NCBI GenBank assembly: GCA_044377735.1
Contig: JBILYK010000007.1
Location: 1 to 64,000, forward strand
Direction: 5' to 3'
From: Tabrizicola_A sp044377735
GTDB taxonomy: Bacteria > Pseudomonadota > Alphaproteobacteria > Rhodobacterales > Rhodobacteraceae
DNA length: 64,000 nucleotides
Part shown: positions 17,048 through 25,252 of the stretch, one piece after another
How positions within the stretch are numbered: position 1 is the stretch's first letter
How the letters are laid out: each line of letters starts with the position of its first letter
The notes under the pieces: generated by a model
The model's database searches: none
The model's input: only the letters and a program-made list of their open reading frames with translations
Told to the model about the DNA's origin: nothing
Position numbers and translations under genes: made by a program

Positions 17048-17887
17048 TTAGACCGGGATATTGTCGATCAGGCGCACGCCGTCGAGCCAAGCGGCGGCCA
17101 GCATGCGGCGGGGGCGGCGGACGTCATCCGAAGGCATCAGGGTTTCTGCATCGCGCAGTTCGATGTATTCCACCCGCTCAAACCCCGCCGCACGGACCTT
17201 TTCGGCAGCCTCGCGAATGGCCATGCGGTCGGATTGCCCGGCGCGGATGTCCTCGGCGGCCGCGGTGATGGCGGCGTAGAGCACATGCGCCACGGCGCGG
17301 CCCTGATCCGTCAGCCGCACATTGCGCGAAGACATGGCCAGACCGTCCGCCTCGCGGATTGTTTCGCATCCGACCACAGTGATGGGAAGGTTCAGATCGC
17401 GCACCAGCCGCAAGACGACCTGCAACTGTTGCCAGTCTTTCTGCCCGAAATAGCCGCGATGCGCTTCGGTCATGCCGAAAAGCTTGGTCACCACGGTGGC
17501 CACGCCGTCAAAATGGCCCGGCCGCATTCGCCCTTCAAGCGGTTCAGAGACGCCGCCGACGGAGACTGTGGTGATGTAACCGTCGGGGTAAACCTCATCG
17601 GGTGAGGGGATGAACACCGCATCAACGCCGACGCTGTTGAGCAGCGCCACGTCGGTCTCTTCGGTGCGGGGGTATTTCTTCAGGTCCTCGGGGTTGGTGA
17701 ACTGTTTGGGGTTCACGAAGATCGTGGTGATGACGCGGTGGCATTCCACCTTGCCCCGCCGGGCGAGCGAGAGGTGGCCGTCATGAAGCGCGCCCATGGT
17801 AGGGACCACGCCCACGATCTCGCCCGCGGCGCGCCAGCCGCGCACGAGGGCGCGCAGCGCGGCCACCGTCCGGATGACCTGTGTCAA
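17048..17887 (-). CDS. panC: Pantothenate synthetase
   Basis: ATP-dependent ligase joining pantoate and beta-alanine, the last step of vitamin B5 synthesis. The 279-aa product has the expected length. It shows the HIGH-like site GVVPTMGALHDGHLSL (residues about 27-42), the pantoate-binding FVNPKQFTNPEDLKKYPRTEETD, the GYFGQKDWQQLQVV segment and the KMSKS-equivalent GLAMSSRNVRL. It overlaps panB by 4 bases, the classic translational coupling. Confidence 0.97.
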   Translation of the reverse strand: MTQVIRTVAALRALVRGWRAAGEIVGVVPTMGALHDGHLSLARRGKVECHRVITTIFVNPKQFTNPEDLKKYPRTEETDVALLNSVGVDAVFIPSPDEVYPDGYITTVSVGGVSEPLEGRMRPGHFDGVATVVTKLFGMTEAHRGYFGQKDWQQLQVVLRLVRDLNLPITVVGCETIREADGLAMSSRNVRLTDQGRAVAHVLYAAITAAAEDIRAGQSDRMAIREAAEKVRAAGFERVEYIELRDAETLMPSDDVRRPRRMLAAAWLDGVRLIDNIPV

Positions 17888-18723
17888 GATTTCGGGCCTT
17901 TCGCGGGCAGCACGTCGGTAAAGCCGTGTTCATTGGCCGGGAAGGCGCGGGCGCGCACCTCGGCGGCATAGGCGGCGATGGCCTCATCGGCGGTGCGGCC
18001 AAGTTCGGCGAAGCGTTTGACGAATTTCGGGCGGAACTCGGTGAAAAGGCCCAGCATGTCGTCGATCACCAGAACCTGCCCGTCGCAGTTTACCCCGGCA
18101 CCGATGCCGATGGTGGGGATATCCAGAGCGGCGGTGATGCGTCCTGCAAGGCCCATGGGGACCTTTTCCAAGACGACCGAAAACGCCCCGGCGGCCTGCA
18201 CTGCCAGCGCGTCTTGCATCACGCGGTCGGCCTCATCATCGCGGCCCACCACCTTGTAGCCGCCAAGGGTGTTCACCGCCTGAGGGGTCAGCCCGATATG
18301 GGCCATTACGGGCACGCCGCGTTTGGTGAGAAAGCCAATGGTGTCGGCCATATGCGCGCCGCCCTCCAGCTTGACCGCAGCGGCCCCGGTTTCGGCGATC
18401 AGGCGGGCGGCGTTGCGGTAGGCTTGCGCGGGGCCTTCCTCATAGCTGCCAAAGGGCATGTCGATGACCACCATCGCCTTTTGGCACCCCCGCACAACTG
18501 AGCGACCGTGCAGGATCATCATCTCCATCGTCACGCCAAGCGTTGAGGGAAGCCCGTGCAGCACCATGCCAAGGGAATCGCCCACCAGCGCGATGTCGCA
18601 ATGCGCATCGACCAGCCGGGCTATCGGCGTGGTGTAGGCGGTCAGGACGACAAGGGGGGCGCTGCCCTTGCGGGCGCGGATGTCGGGTGGCAGCACGGGG
18701 CGGAGGGGGGAGGTGGCGCTCAT
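17884..18723 (-). CDS. panB: 3-methyl-2-oxobutanoate hydroxymethyltransferase
   Basis: Transfers a hydroxymethyl group from methylene-tetrahydrofolate to ketoisovalerate, making ketopantoate. 279 aa. Motifs: VVLTAYTTPIARLVD, GDSLGMVLHG (metal-binding Asp), VVIDMPFGSYEEG, VKLEGG, MAHIGLTPQ and IGIGAGVNCDGQVLVIDDMLG. First gene of panBC, divergent from the cupin gene with 153 bp between starts; that gap should hold both promoters. Confidence 0.97.
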   Translation of the reverse strand: MSATSPLRPVLPPDIRARKGSAPLVVLTAYTTPIARLVDAHCDIALVGDSLGMVLHGLPSTLGVTMEMMILHGRSVVRGCQKAMVVIDMPFGSYEEGPAQAYRNAARLIAETGAAAVKLEGGAHMADTIGFLTKRGVPVMAHIGLTPQAVNTLGGYKVVGRDDEADRVMQDALAVQAAGAFSVVLEKVPMGLAGRITAALDIPTIGIGAGVNCDGQVLVIDDMLGLFTEFRPKFVKRFAELGRTADEAIAAYAAEVRARAFPANEHGFTDVLPAKGPKS

Positions 18724-18876
18724 CGTCGGCTCCGGGCCTTTTGGAGATTCTGCCTGCTATTCAGGCACAGCCGCGCGGGGTTCGCAACATAATTGCGCTG
18801 CGATGCGGCGAAAGCTGGTGCTTGACCTGCGCCGCCGCAACAGCCTTTGTGGGCCAAACAGCCTAGTGGAGGGATC

Positions 18877-19218
18877 ATGCTGCTTGTGGAAGGTATCAGT
18901 CAGGACGGGATCACGCCCGAGGTTACGCGTCCTGATCCGGGAAAGGTTGTGTCGGGCGATCCGGTGCATTCGACGTGGTCGCGGGAGGACCGCGACGGGC
19001 TTTACTGCGGCATGTGGCAGACCACGCCGGGCAAATGGCGGATCAGCTACAGTGAGTGGGAGTATATCTACATCCATTCCGGCCATTCCATCCTGACCGA
19101 TCAGCACGGCACGGTGAGCCATCTGAAGGCGGGCGATCGGTTCATCATCCGCCCCGGGTTTGATGGCACATGGGACTGTGTGGAAACCACGCTGAAGGAT
19201 TATGTGATCGTCGAGTGA
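18877..19218 (+). CDS. Small cupin-domain protein (DUF861-like)
   Basis: 113 aa forming a single cupin barrel: TPGKWRISYSEWEYIYIHSGHSILTDQHGTVSHLKAGDRFIIRPGFDGTWDCVE. The YIHSGH and GDRFIIRPG strands match the cupin_3/DUF861 group related to ureidoglycine aminohydrolase-type proteins. The ATG at 18877 follows GGAGGGATC. It stands alone between panB and an L,D-transpeptidase. The substrate cannot be predicted. The last codons and stop are duplicated in tandem (see the repeat at 19201). Confidence 0.8.
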   Translation: MLLVEGISQDGITPEVTRPDPGKVVSGDPVHSTWSREDRDGLYCGMWQTTPGKWRISYSEWEYIYIHSGHSILTDQHGTVSHLKAGDRFIIRPGFDGTWDCVETTLKDYVIVE

Positions 19219-19236
19219 TATGTGATCGTCGAGTGA
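19201..19236 (+). repeat. 18-bp tandem duplication spanning the cupin stop codon
   Basis: TATGTGATCGTCGAGTGA occurs twice in a row, at 19201-19218 and 19219-19236. It encodes YVIVE-stop, so the protein ends at the first copy and the second copy is a silent relic. Confidence 0.95.
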
Positions 19237-19266
19237 CAGGGGCCGCAGGTCTGTGTGCGATGCAAA

Positions 19267-19294
19267 AAGGCCCGGAGCGTGCTCTGGGCCTTTG
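19267..19294. terminator. Bidirectional terminator between cupin and L,D-transpeptidase genes
   Basis: Stem AAAGGCCC/GGGCCTTT (19267-19274 and 19287-19294), extended inward by GAGC/GCTC. On the minus strand it is followed by a T5 run, fitting a rho-independent terminator of the transpeptidase gene, and it can also stop the cupin transcript. Confidence 0.8.
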
Positions 19295-19321
19295 TCTTGA
19301 TCGGGTGTCGTGCAAAACGCC

Positions 19322-20404
19322 TTACCCTTCGGCGTTTTCCAAGGCGGGGCAGTCCTTTTCTTCGATGCCCTTGCGCTTGCAGTCGGCCAGACGCTTTTTC
19401 TCGGCCCGCTCTGCGGCTTTGGCGGCTTTTTCAGCCTCAAGGGCGGCGAGGGCTTCGGCTTTGGCTTTTTCCTTTGCTGCAAGCGCCTCGGCTTTGGCAC
19501 TTTCTTTCGCGGCCAGAGCTTCGGCCTTTTCCTTTTCCTTGGCCGCTTTTTCGTCAGCCTTTATGCGCTCTTCTGGGGTCATCGCGGCATAGCGGGCCTT
19601 TTCCTCGGCCTCTTTTGCTGCAGCCTCGGCGGCAGCCATGGCTTCGGCGGCCTCTTGTTCGGCGCGGGAGATGATGTCTGATTCTTTTTGCGCAATCGAT
19701 TCGGGTGTCTCAGGAACGGCAAGACCCCAGGCGTCGTCCATATGGGCGCCTTCAAGCTCAAGGCTTTCGGCCTGCGAGCGGACTTTCACACGGGTGCCCA
19801 TTTTGACTTGGTCATAGAGGTGAATGGCGTCTTGGTTGTAAAGCCGGATGCAGCCTGCGCTGGTGGCATGGCCAATGGTGGCGTTCTGGATCGTGCCGTG
19901 GATGCGGAACATGGTGTCGCGGCCGTCGCGGTAAAGATACAGCGCGCGCGCACCCAAGGGGTTATCCAGCCCGCCTGTCATGCCGCCCGCAAATTCCGCA
20001 TAAAGCTCAGGCCGGGTGCGCACCATGTTCGCGGTGGGCTGCCACGCGGGCCATTCTTCCTTGCGTGAGATCACGCCCGAACCCCGGAACGACAGCCCCT
20101 CACGCCCGACGGCGATGGAGTAGCGCATCGCGCGGCCATTTTCCTGCACATGATAGAGTTTGCGCGCGAAGGTATCGACCACGATAGTACCCGGCTTTTC
20201 CGAGCCGTTGTAGGCCACCTCGGTCCGTTCACGCCCGCCCGACAGATGCCGCGCTTCGACGGCCTCGATCAGAAAGCCGCCATCCTCAACCGCTTCATAG
20301 CCGGGCACGGTCTGTGGCGTGGCGGTTTCAATATCTGTAGTCGAGGCGCAGGCAGAAAGGCCGAACAGGGAGCCAAGCGCCAGAAAACGAAGAATCTGTG
20401 TCAT
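19322..20404 (-). CDS. L,D-transpeptidase lipoprotein with C-terminal Ala/Lys/Glu helix
   Basis: 360 aa. The signal sequence carries a lipobox (GSLFGLSACAS). A YkuD catalytic domain at about residues 70-215 has the active-site region RIHGTIQNATIGHATSAGCIRLYNQD, with the catalytic Cys in SAGC. A 110-residue tail follows, made almost wholly of Ala, Lys and Glu repeats (such as KEKAEALAAKESAKAEALAAKEKAK). It ends in a Cys-bearing segment, CKRKGIEEKDCPAL. YkuD enzymes make 3-3 cross-links in peptidoglycan or attach lipoproteins. The helical tail could span the periplasm or bind the wall. ATG 20404 starts at the lipoprotein signal. Confidence 0.9.
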   Translation of the reverse strand: MTQILRFLALGSLFGLSACASTTDIETATPQTVPGYEAVEDGGFLIEAVEARHLSGGRERTEVAYNGSEKPGTIVVDTFARKLYHVQENGRAMRYSIAVGREGLSFRGSGVISRKEEWPAWQPTANMVRTRPELYAEFAGGMTGGLDNPLGARALYLYRDGRDTMFRIHGTIQNATIGHATSAGCIRLYNQDAIHLYDQVKMGTRVKVRSQAESLELEGAHMDDAWGLAVPETPESIAQKESDIISRAEQEAAEAMAAAEAAAKEAEEKARYAAMTPEERIKADEKAAKEKEKAEALAAKESAKAEALAAKEKAKAEALAALEAEKAAKAAERAEKKRLADCKRKGIEEKDCPALENAEG

Positions 20405-20591
20405 ACCACATCTCAGGAAAGGGCAACTGTGGGCACAAAAGACGCCCGTTGTCCCTTGCGTCAAGGGGCTGAGCGCGGTTGCAAAAAGAAAAGCCCGAGG
20501 CGTTGCGGCGATGGCGAGGGCTTTGCCGTCTTGCAACCGGGGCGCGCATTGGGGCAGGTTGCCGTGTGGACGTTCGGTAAGGGGTGACAAG

Positions 20592-20876
20592 GTGGTGGGC
20601 AGGCACGTGCAGAAACCAAGGCTTTCTCTGCGGCTGGTGGCCGCGCTGGCACTGCCCTTGGCCGCTGCGCTGATGGCGCTGCGCTGGGGCGTGGTTGCGC
20701 CTGCAACCCCTGTGATCGTGCCCAAAGGCTGGGCGGTCTTGCCTTTTGCTGCAGTTCTGGCCTTTGGGCTGGCCATGGTGATCGGGCTGGCTTGGGCCAA
20801 TCGAGGGCGCTGGCGTGCGGTGTGGCGGCCAAGGCGCAGCCGGGCGCTGGGGGCGGGGCCAAGGTTCATGCTGTAA
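20592..20876 (+). CDS. Probable small two-helix membrane protein
   Basis: About 94 aa from a GTG start (AAGGGG lies 9 bases upstream). It has two hydrophobic helices (LRLVAALALPLAAALMAL and WAVLPFAAVLAFGLAMVIGLAWA) and an Arg-rich C-terminus. It is divergent from the L,D-transpeptidase gene. The start codon is uncertain (GTGs at 20592, 20595 and 20607). No family was recognised. Confidence 0.42.
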   Translation: MVGRHVQKPRLSLRLVAALALPLAAALMALRWGVVAPATPVIVPKGWAVLPFAAVLAFGLAMVIGLAWANRGRWRAVWRPRRSRALGAGPRFML

Positions 20877-20986
20877 ACCCAAAGCCGTAGGCCGGGCTTC
20901 AGACCGGCAATTGACTTCAGACTGGCAATTTTCAACAAATCCTGAAGCCCGCCACGCTAACCCATAGATTTCAAGAACACCGCAGG

Positions 20987-21116
20987 GCGTCCCGACCCGG
21001 GACGCTGCGAAGTACAAAGGCCGGGAGTTTCCCCCCAACCCTCGCAAGCGTGCTCGGGCGTTCGCCGCTGAAAACGCTCCACTGGAGCGTTTTCCCGCTG
21101 GCCCAAGGGCCAGCGG
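20987..21116. terminator. Cluster of three perfect inverted repeats 3' of creatinase
   Basis: GCGTCCCG-ACC-CGGGACGC (20987-21005), AAAACGCTCC-ACT-GGAGCGTTTT (21071-21093) and CCGCTGGCCC-AA-GGGCCAGCGG (21095-21116). The A/T-flanked middle stem resembles a bidirectional terminator for the minus-strand creatinase gene ending at 21123 and the small plus-strand gene ending at 20876. The rest of 20877-21122 contains no gene, only a partial direct repeat (GGCAATT, 20909-20932). Confidence 0.65.
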
Positions 21117-21122
21117 CGCGGC

Positions 21123-22328
21123 TCACCCCACAATATTGAAATCCGGCCCGTAGGGATACTTGGTGATATCCTCGTTGCCATCCACGGTAATGACCAGAAT
21201 GTCATGCTCGCGGTAGCCACCCGCGCCCGGTTGACCTTCCGGAATGGTCAGCATCGGTTCCATCGAGATCACCATGCCCGGTTCCAGCACCGTGTCGATA
21301 TCCTCGCGCAGTTCCAGACCGGCCTCGCGGCCGTAGTAATGCGACAAGATCCCGAAAGAGTGGCCGTAGCCGAAGGTGCGGTATTGCAGCACCTGATGCT
21401 CTTCGAAGAAGGTGTTCAGCTTGTGCGTCACCTCGGCACAAGACACGCCGGGCCTGAGCAGGCTCATGCCATATTCATGGGCGGCGACGTTGATGTCCCA
21501 GATGCGACGGCTGGCCGCATCACATTCCTTGACGAACATCGTGCGTTCCAAGGCGGTGTAATAGCCCGAGATCATCGGGAAAGTGTTGAGCGACAGAATG
21601 TCGCCGCGCATGAGTTTGCGCGCCGTGACCGGGTTATGCGCGCCGTCGGTGTTGATGCCCGACTGGAACCAGACCCAAGTGTCGCGGTATTCGGCATCGG
21701 GGAAGCGCTTGGCGATCTCCAACTCCATCGCGTCGCGGCCGGCCATGGCGATGTCGATCTCGCGCGCGCCTTCCTTCACCGCCTCGCGGATGGCAAAGCC
21801 GCCCACGTCTGCGACATTGGCGCCGTGGCGGATCAAGTCGATTTCGGCGGCCGATTTGTGCATGCGCTGCTGCATGACGGCGACTGAGATATCGACGCCT
21901 TTTTTCGGCTTGAGGAAGGCGTTCAGCTTTTCGGACTGCACCAGCGTCAGGTGATCCGCCTCGCAGCCGATGAACTTGCCCTCGCCGGTCACCGACAGGA
22001 CCGCGCGCCAGTAGTTGTCACGCTGCCAGTCGGTGTAGGTGATGCTGTCGCCATGGCTGCGGCGCCAGGGCTGGGCGGCGTCGATGCCTGCCGAGATGGT
22101 CACACATTCGCTGCGGGTGACGACAAGGCCGTATGGGCGGCCAAAGGAGCAGTAGAGAAAGCCCGAGTAATAGGCGATCGAGTGCATCGAGGTGAAAACG
22201 CAGGCATCAACGCCATGCACCTCCATGATCTCGCGCAGGCCCGCGATGCGGGCGTCATATTCGGAGGTGGCAAAGGGCAGAACCCGGTCGCCTTGGTGGA
22301 AACGATATTGCTGCGGACGTTCCGTCAT
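21123..22328 (-). CDS. Creatinase (creatine amidinohydrolase)
   Basis: Hydrolyses creatine to sarcosine and urea; M24 'pita-bread' fold. The 401-aa product nearly matches the 403 aa of Pseudomonas creatinase. Long near-identical stretches include SGFLYCSFGRPYGLVVT, YTDWQRDNYW, TWVWFQSGINTDGAHNPVT (catalytic His), GYYTALERTMF, QYRTFGYGHSFG, LSHYYGREAGLELREDID and PGAGGYREHDILV. This separates it from generic Xaa-Pro peptidases. The start at 22328 has GAGG 6 bases upstream. No creatininase, sarcosine oxidase or urease gene is nearby, so it is an orphan here. Confidence 0.9.
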   Translation of the reverse strand: MTERPQQYRFHQGDRVLPFATSEYDARIAGLREIMEVHGVDACVFTSMHSIAYYSGFLYCSFGRPYGLVVTRSECVTISAGIDAAQPWRRSHGDSITYTDWQRDNYWRAVLSVTGEGKFIGCEADHLTLVQSEKLNAFLKPKKGVDISVAVMQQRMHKSAAEIDLIRHGANVADVGGFAIREAVKEGAREIDIAMAGRDAMELEIAKRFPDAEYRDTWVWFQSGINTDGAHNPVTARKLMRGDILSLNTFPMISGYYTALERTMFVKECDAASRRIWDINVAAHEYGMSLLRPGVSCAEVTHKLNTFFEEHQVLQYRTFGYGHSFGILSHYYGREAGLELREDIDTVLEPGMVISMEPMLTIPEGQPGAGGYREHDILVITVDGNEDITKYPYGPDFNIVG

Positions 22329-22551
22329 AACAGACCTCATCAAGGGGGTCTGGATCGTACCGCCCAAGACCCTGAAAGGTCCCGGCGTACAGGACTGTGG
22401 CAAGCGGGGTGCGCAAGCAGCCGGGGAGTACCCCTGGGACGACGCCATCGTCCCGGCTCGGGCAGGAAGATAGCGAAGGGGGCGGCGGCTGTCTATGGGG
22501 TCGTCTTGGCGTGGCGGGCGGGGTTTGGCCCCGCCCACGGGCGGTGTGGGT

Positions 22552-23478
22552 TCAGTCGGAATGGCCGTGGCCATCGCGGCCGATCATCAGCATGCCGTCA
22601 AAGCTGTCAAAGCGCTGGATTGCTTCTGCCCCCAAGGTTGCTTCGGCGGCGCGTGCGGCGGCAAGGAGCGTTTCGGCATCCGCTGGGGTCAGGCCAAGGC
22701 CTTGCAACGTTTCGGGCAACATCAGCCCGGCACCGGAGCAGAGTTCGACAAACCAGCCCTCGGCGTCCTTGCGCAGGAAGGCCCGACCTCCGCGGCCGTC
22801 TTGCGACCAGCCGGCGATGGCCACGTCGCCCTGCACGGTGATCGGGGCCACGGTCAGTGGGGATTCGGGGGTGTCAAACTGCGCTTTCAGCAGGGCTTCG
22901 ATATCGGTGGAATCATCGCCGGTCATGGCGGGGGCAGCCGTGCCATGACCCGCTTCGTGGCCATGCCCTTCGGCGCTGACGGTTTCCGTGCTGGCATCAT
23001 GGCCCATCGCGGAATGGTCCATGGTGGAATGATCCACCCCGCCCGGTGGGTCGATGGCAAACTCCATCTCAACCCGGCCCGCCTTTTCAAAGATCAAGAC
23101 ACCGGGCACCATCTGACCTTCGGTCAGCTCTTGGGTCAGGCCCATCAGCATGACGTGATAGCCGCCCGATTCCAGCACCACCGTGTCGTTGGCCGGGATG
23201 TCGATGCCCTCGACATGGGACATGCTGGCCACGCCTTCAGCGTTGACCTCAGTCTTGTGCAGCATGGCGCTTTTGGCGACCGGGGTTTCCACGCCGATCA
23301 GGCGGTCAGGCTGATCGCCTGTGTTGGAAATGCCCATATAACCGCCCGCAGCCATGGCCGAGCTGGCTGGCTGGGGAATATTGGGGTGGATGATTTCAAT
23401 GTCGCCTGCCGTGACGCCATGGGCGTGCACCGGATGCACCAGAAGCAGAGCGGCCATAAGGCCTAGAAAACGGGTCAT
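22552..23478 (-). CDS. PCu(A)C copper chaperone fused to a copper-uptake-associated domain
   Basis: 308 aa. After a signal peptide (ending HPVHAHG), residues about 20-155 form a PCu(A)C domain. It has the copper ligands in AMLHKTEVNAEGVASMSHVEG and the GGYHVMLMGL His-x-Met. A His/Met-rich linker follows (DHSTMDHSAMGHD, GHGHEAGHG). A second domain from about 195 (DIEALLKAQFDTPESPLTVAPI, GGRAFLRKDAEGWFVELCSGAGL) resembles the separately encoded 'copper uptake system-associated protein'. It should hand periplasmic Cu(I) to cytochrome oxidase assembly. A DUF2946 gene lies 78 bp upstream on the same strand. Confidence 0.85.
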   Translation of the reverse strand: MTRFLGLMAALLLVHPVHAHGVTAGDIEIIHPNIPQPASSAMAAGGYMGISNTGDQPDRLIGVETPVAKSAMLHKTEVNAEGVASMSHVEGIDIPANDTVVLESGGYHVMLMGLTQELTEGQMVPGVLIFEKAGRVEMEFAIDPPGGVDHSTMDHSAMGHDASTETVSAEGHGHEAGHGTAAPAMTGDDSTDIEALLKAQFDTPESPLTVAPITVQGDVAIAGWSQDGRGGRAFLRKDAEGWFVELCSGAGLMLPETLQGLGLTPADAETLLAAARAAEATLGAEAIQRFDSFDGMLMIGRDGHGHSD

Positions 23479-23556
23479 TTGTGGTCCTTTGGTGGAAAGG
23501 TGCGCGCGCGAGGGGGCGGCACCGATTGGGATCAGGTTTTCAGAAGTGAAACGAGA

Positions 23557-23922
23557 TCACGCCAAAGGGGGCGCACGCAGTCCGCGCGCGGGGTCGAGAA
23601 CTGGGCGCACGGCGCGGCTTTCGCGCGGGGCGACGACTTTTGCAACAAAGGCCAGATCGGCGTCGCGCAGCGTTTGGCCCGTGGGCGGCAGATCGGCGCT
23701 GCCTGCAATGTGGCAGGCCGGGCAGTCGGCATGGTCGGGCAGCCCGTCGCCATCCAGATCACCGCAGAGATCGGCGGTGTCACCGCCTGCCAGCACATAG
23801 GCTGTCAGCGACGCATCATTCGTGCCGGGCAGTCGATGCGCAAAACCGGTGGCCACCAAGGCCACCGTCAGCGCGGCCACAAGAACCAGCCGCTGCAGGG
23901 AAAGAACCGCATGACGCATCAT
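23557..23922 (-). CDS. DUF2946 family protein, copper-associated
   Basis: 121 aa with an N-terminal hydrophobic segment (LVLVAALTVALVATGFA). It has the DUF2946 cysteine/histidine motif CPACHIAG in the middle (about residue 80). DUF2946 genes commonly neighbour copper-uptake genes, and this one lies directly upstream of the PCu(A)C gene, probably in one operon. The 78-bp gap between them holds no separate gene. Two ATGs in tandem (23922, 23919) are possible starts. Confidence 0.78.
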   Translation of the reverse strand: MMRHAVLSLQRLVLVAALTVALVATGFAHRLPGTNDASLTAYVLAGGDTADLCGDLDGDGLPDHADCPACHIAGSADLPPTGQTLRDADLAFVAKVVAPRESRAVRPVLDPARGLRAPPLA

Positions 23923-23953
23923 CACCAACAAATGCCCCAAGTTTTGGCGCGCG

Positions 23954-23980
23954 GCAACTGCTTTCCTAAGCCGCAGTTGC
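23954..23980. promoter_or_regulatory. Inverted repeat in the copper/ModE divergent gap
   Basis: GCAACTGC (23954-23961) and GCAGTTGC (23973-23980) with 11 bases between. It lies between the divergent DUF2946 and ModE-like genes and could be a regulator site for either. Confidence 0.4.
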
Positions 23981-24042
23981 GGGCGGCTTGCGGTGGGGGG
24001 CCGGTTGGGGAATGATCGCGCCATCCATGCGGGGCACAGATC

Positions 24043-24408
24043 ATGACGGCACTGAGACTGCGGATCTTGTTTGACGGGGCGATGATGGGCCCCGGCAAGG
24101 CCGAGCTTTTGGCGCGCATCCGCGACACAGGATCCATCGCGGCGGCGGGGCGGCAGATGGAGATGAGCTATAAGCGTGCATGGTCTTTGGTCGAGGAGAT
24201 GAATGCAGCTTTTGCCGAGCCTTTGGTCGCCCGCGCGCGGGGTGGGCAGGGTGGTGGTGGGGCGCAGCTCACCGAGGCGGGGGTAGAGGTTTTGACGCTG
24301 TATCATGAGGCGTTACGTCTGGCCGAGGTCGCCGCTGCCGCTCCCATCGCCGCGCTTGAGGCGCGGCTGCAGGTCCGGCCCCCGGCCGATATGTCTGTGG
24401 AAAAATAG
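24043..24408 (+). CDS. ModE-like winged-helix regulator lacking molybdate-binding domains
   Basis: 121 aa. The ModE N-terminal DNA-binding domain is clear: LRILFDGAMMGPGKAELLARIRDTGSIAAAGRQMEMSYKRAWSLVEEMN, then the wing with RGGQGGGGAQLTEAG. There is no C-terminal Mop/molbindin pair, so molybdate sensing, if any, must occur another way. It lies 63 bp upstream of modA. By analogy with ModE/MopA it should control modABC and possibly the formate dehydrogenase genes nearby. Confidence 0.85.
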   Translation: MTALRLRILFDGAMMGPGKAELLARIRDTGSIAAAGRQMEMSYKRAWSLVEEMNAAFAEPLVARARGGQGGGGAQLTEAGVEVLTLYHEALRLAEVAAAAPIAALEARLQVRPPADMSVEK

Positions 24409-24436
24409 CGCTTGCGCGATGTCGCTCTGCCTGTTT

Positions 24437-24458
24437 GATATGTTTTCAAAACCATATC
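24437..24458. promoter_or_regulatory. Palindrome GATATG-N10-CATATC before modA (candidate Mo-box)
   Basis: The 22-bp symmetric site continues inward as TTTTCAAAAC. It ends 13 bp before the modA ATG and follows the ModE-like gene. Position and AT-rich symmetry resemble Rhodobacter Mo-boxes, though the bases differ. Confidence 0.5.
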
Positions 24459-24471
24459 GCCGGAGCGATAC

Positions 24472-25230
24472 ATGCCATGCCGCCTTGCCCTTGCCACACT
24501 GCTTGCCGCCACTTTGGCGACCCCGGCGCGTAGCGAAGAGGTCGTGGTCTTTGCCGCCGCCTCACTGAAAACCGCGCTGGATGAGGTTGCGGCCGCGTTT
24601 CAGGTTAGCACCGGCCACAGCGTGACGATCAGCTATGCCGGGTCTGGCCAATTGGCCAAGCAGATTATCGAAGGCGCGCCAGCCGATATCTTCCTGTCGG
24701 CGGCGGAGACCTGGATGAATGCGGTCGATCAGGCGGGGCTGGTGGTGCCGGGGCAGCGCCGTGACCTTTTGGGCAATGATCTGGTGCTGATCGCGCATGG
24801 CGCGCAGGCAAGCCCGGTCGAGATTGGGCCAGAGCTTGATCTCGTGGCGATTTTGGACGGGGGGATGCTGTCGATGGCCATGGTCGATGCCGTGCCCGCA
24901 GGCCAATACGGCAAGCAATCGCTTGAGGCGCTGGGCCTTTGGGACGGGGTCGCGCCCTTTGTCGCGCAATCGGAAAACGTGCGCGTGGCGCTGATGCTGG
25001 TGGCCACGGGCGAAGCACCTTATGGGATCGTCTATGCCTCGGATGCGGTGGCTGGTGACGACGTGACGGTGGTGGGCCAGTTTCCCGAGGGCAGCCACGC
25101 GCCGATTATCTACCCTGCTGCGCTGTTGACCGGGGCGAGTGATGCCGCCGACCGGGCCTTTTTCGAAGCCTTGTCGGCAGATGTGGCAGATGCCACATTC
25201 GCCGCGCAGGGCTTCAAGATCCTGAACTGA
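24472..25230 (+). CDS. modA: Molybdate ABC transporter substrate-binding protein
   Basis: 252 aa, signal peptide (RLALATLLAATLATPARS). The ModA fold is shown by VVVFAAASLKTALDEVAAAF, the SYAGSGQLAKQIIEGAPADIFLSA oxyanion-binding region and LMLVATGEAPYGIVYASDA. It captures periplasmic molybdate or tungstate. GGAGCG lies 7 bases upstream of the start. modB follows after 22 bp. Confidence 0.95.
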   Translation: MPCRLALATLLAATLATPARSEEVVVFAAASLKTALDEVAAAFQVSTGHSVTISYAGSGQLAKQIIEGAPADIFLSAAETWMNAVDQAGLVVPGQRRDLLGNDLVLIAHGAQASPVEIGPELDLVAILDGGMLSMAMVDAVPAGQYGKQSLEALGLWDGVAPFVAQSENVRVALMLVATGEAPYGIVYASDAVAGDDVTVVGQFPEGSHAPIIYPAALLTGASDAADRAFFEALSADVADATFAAQGFKILN

Positions 25231-25252
25231 CCCGAACCGGACGCGCCCCCTG

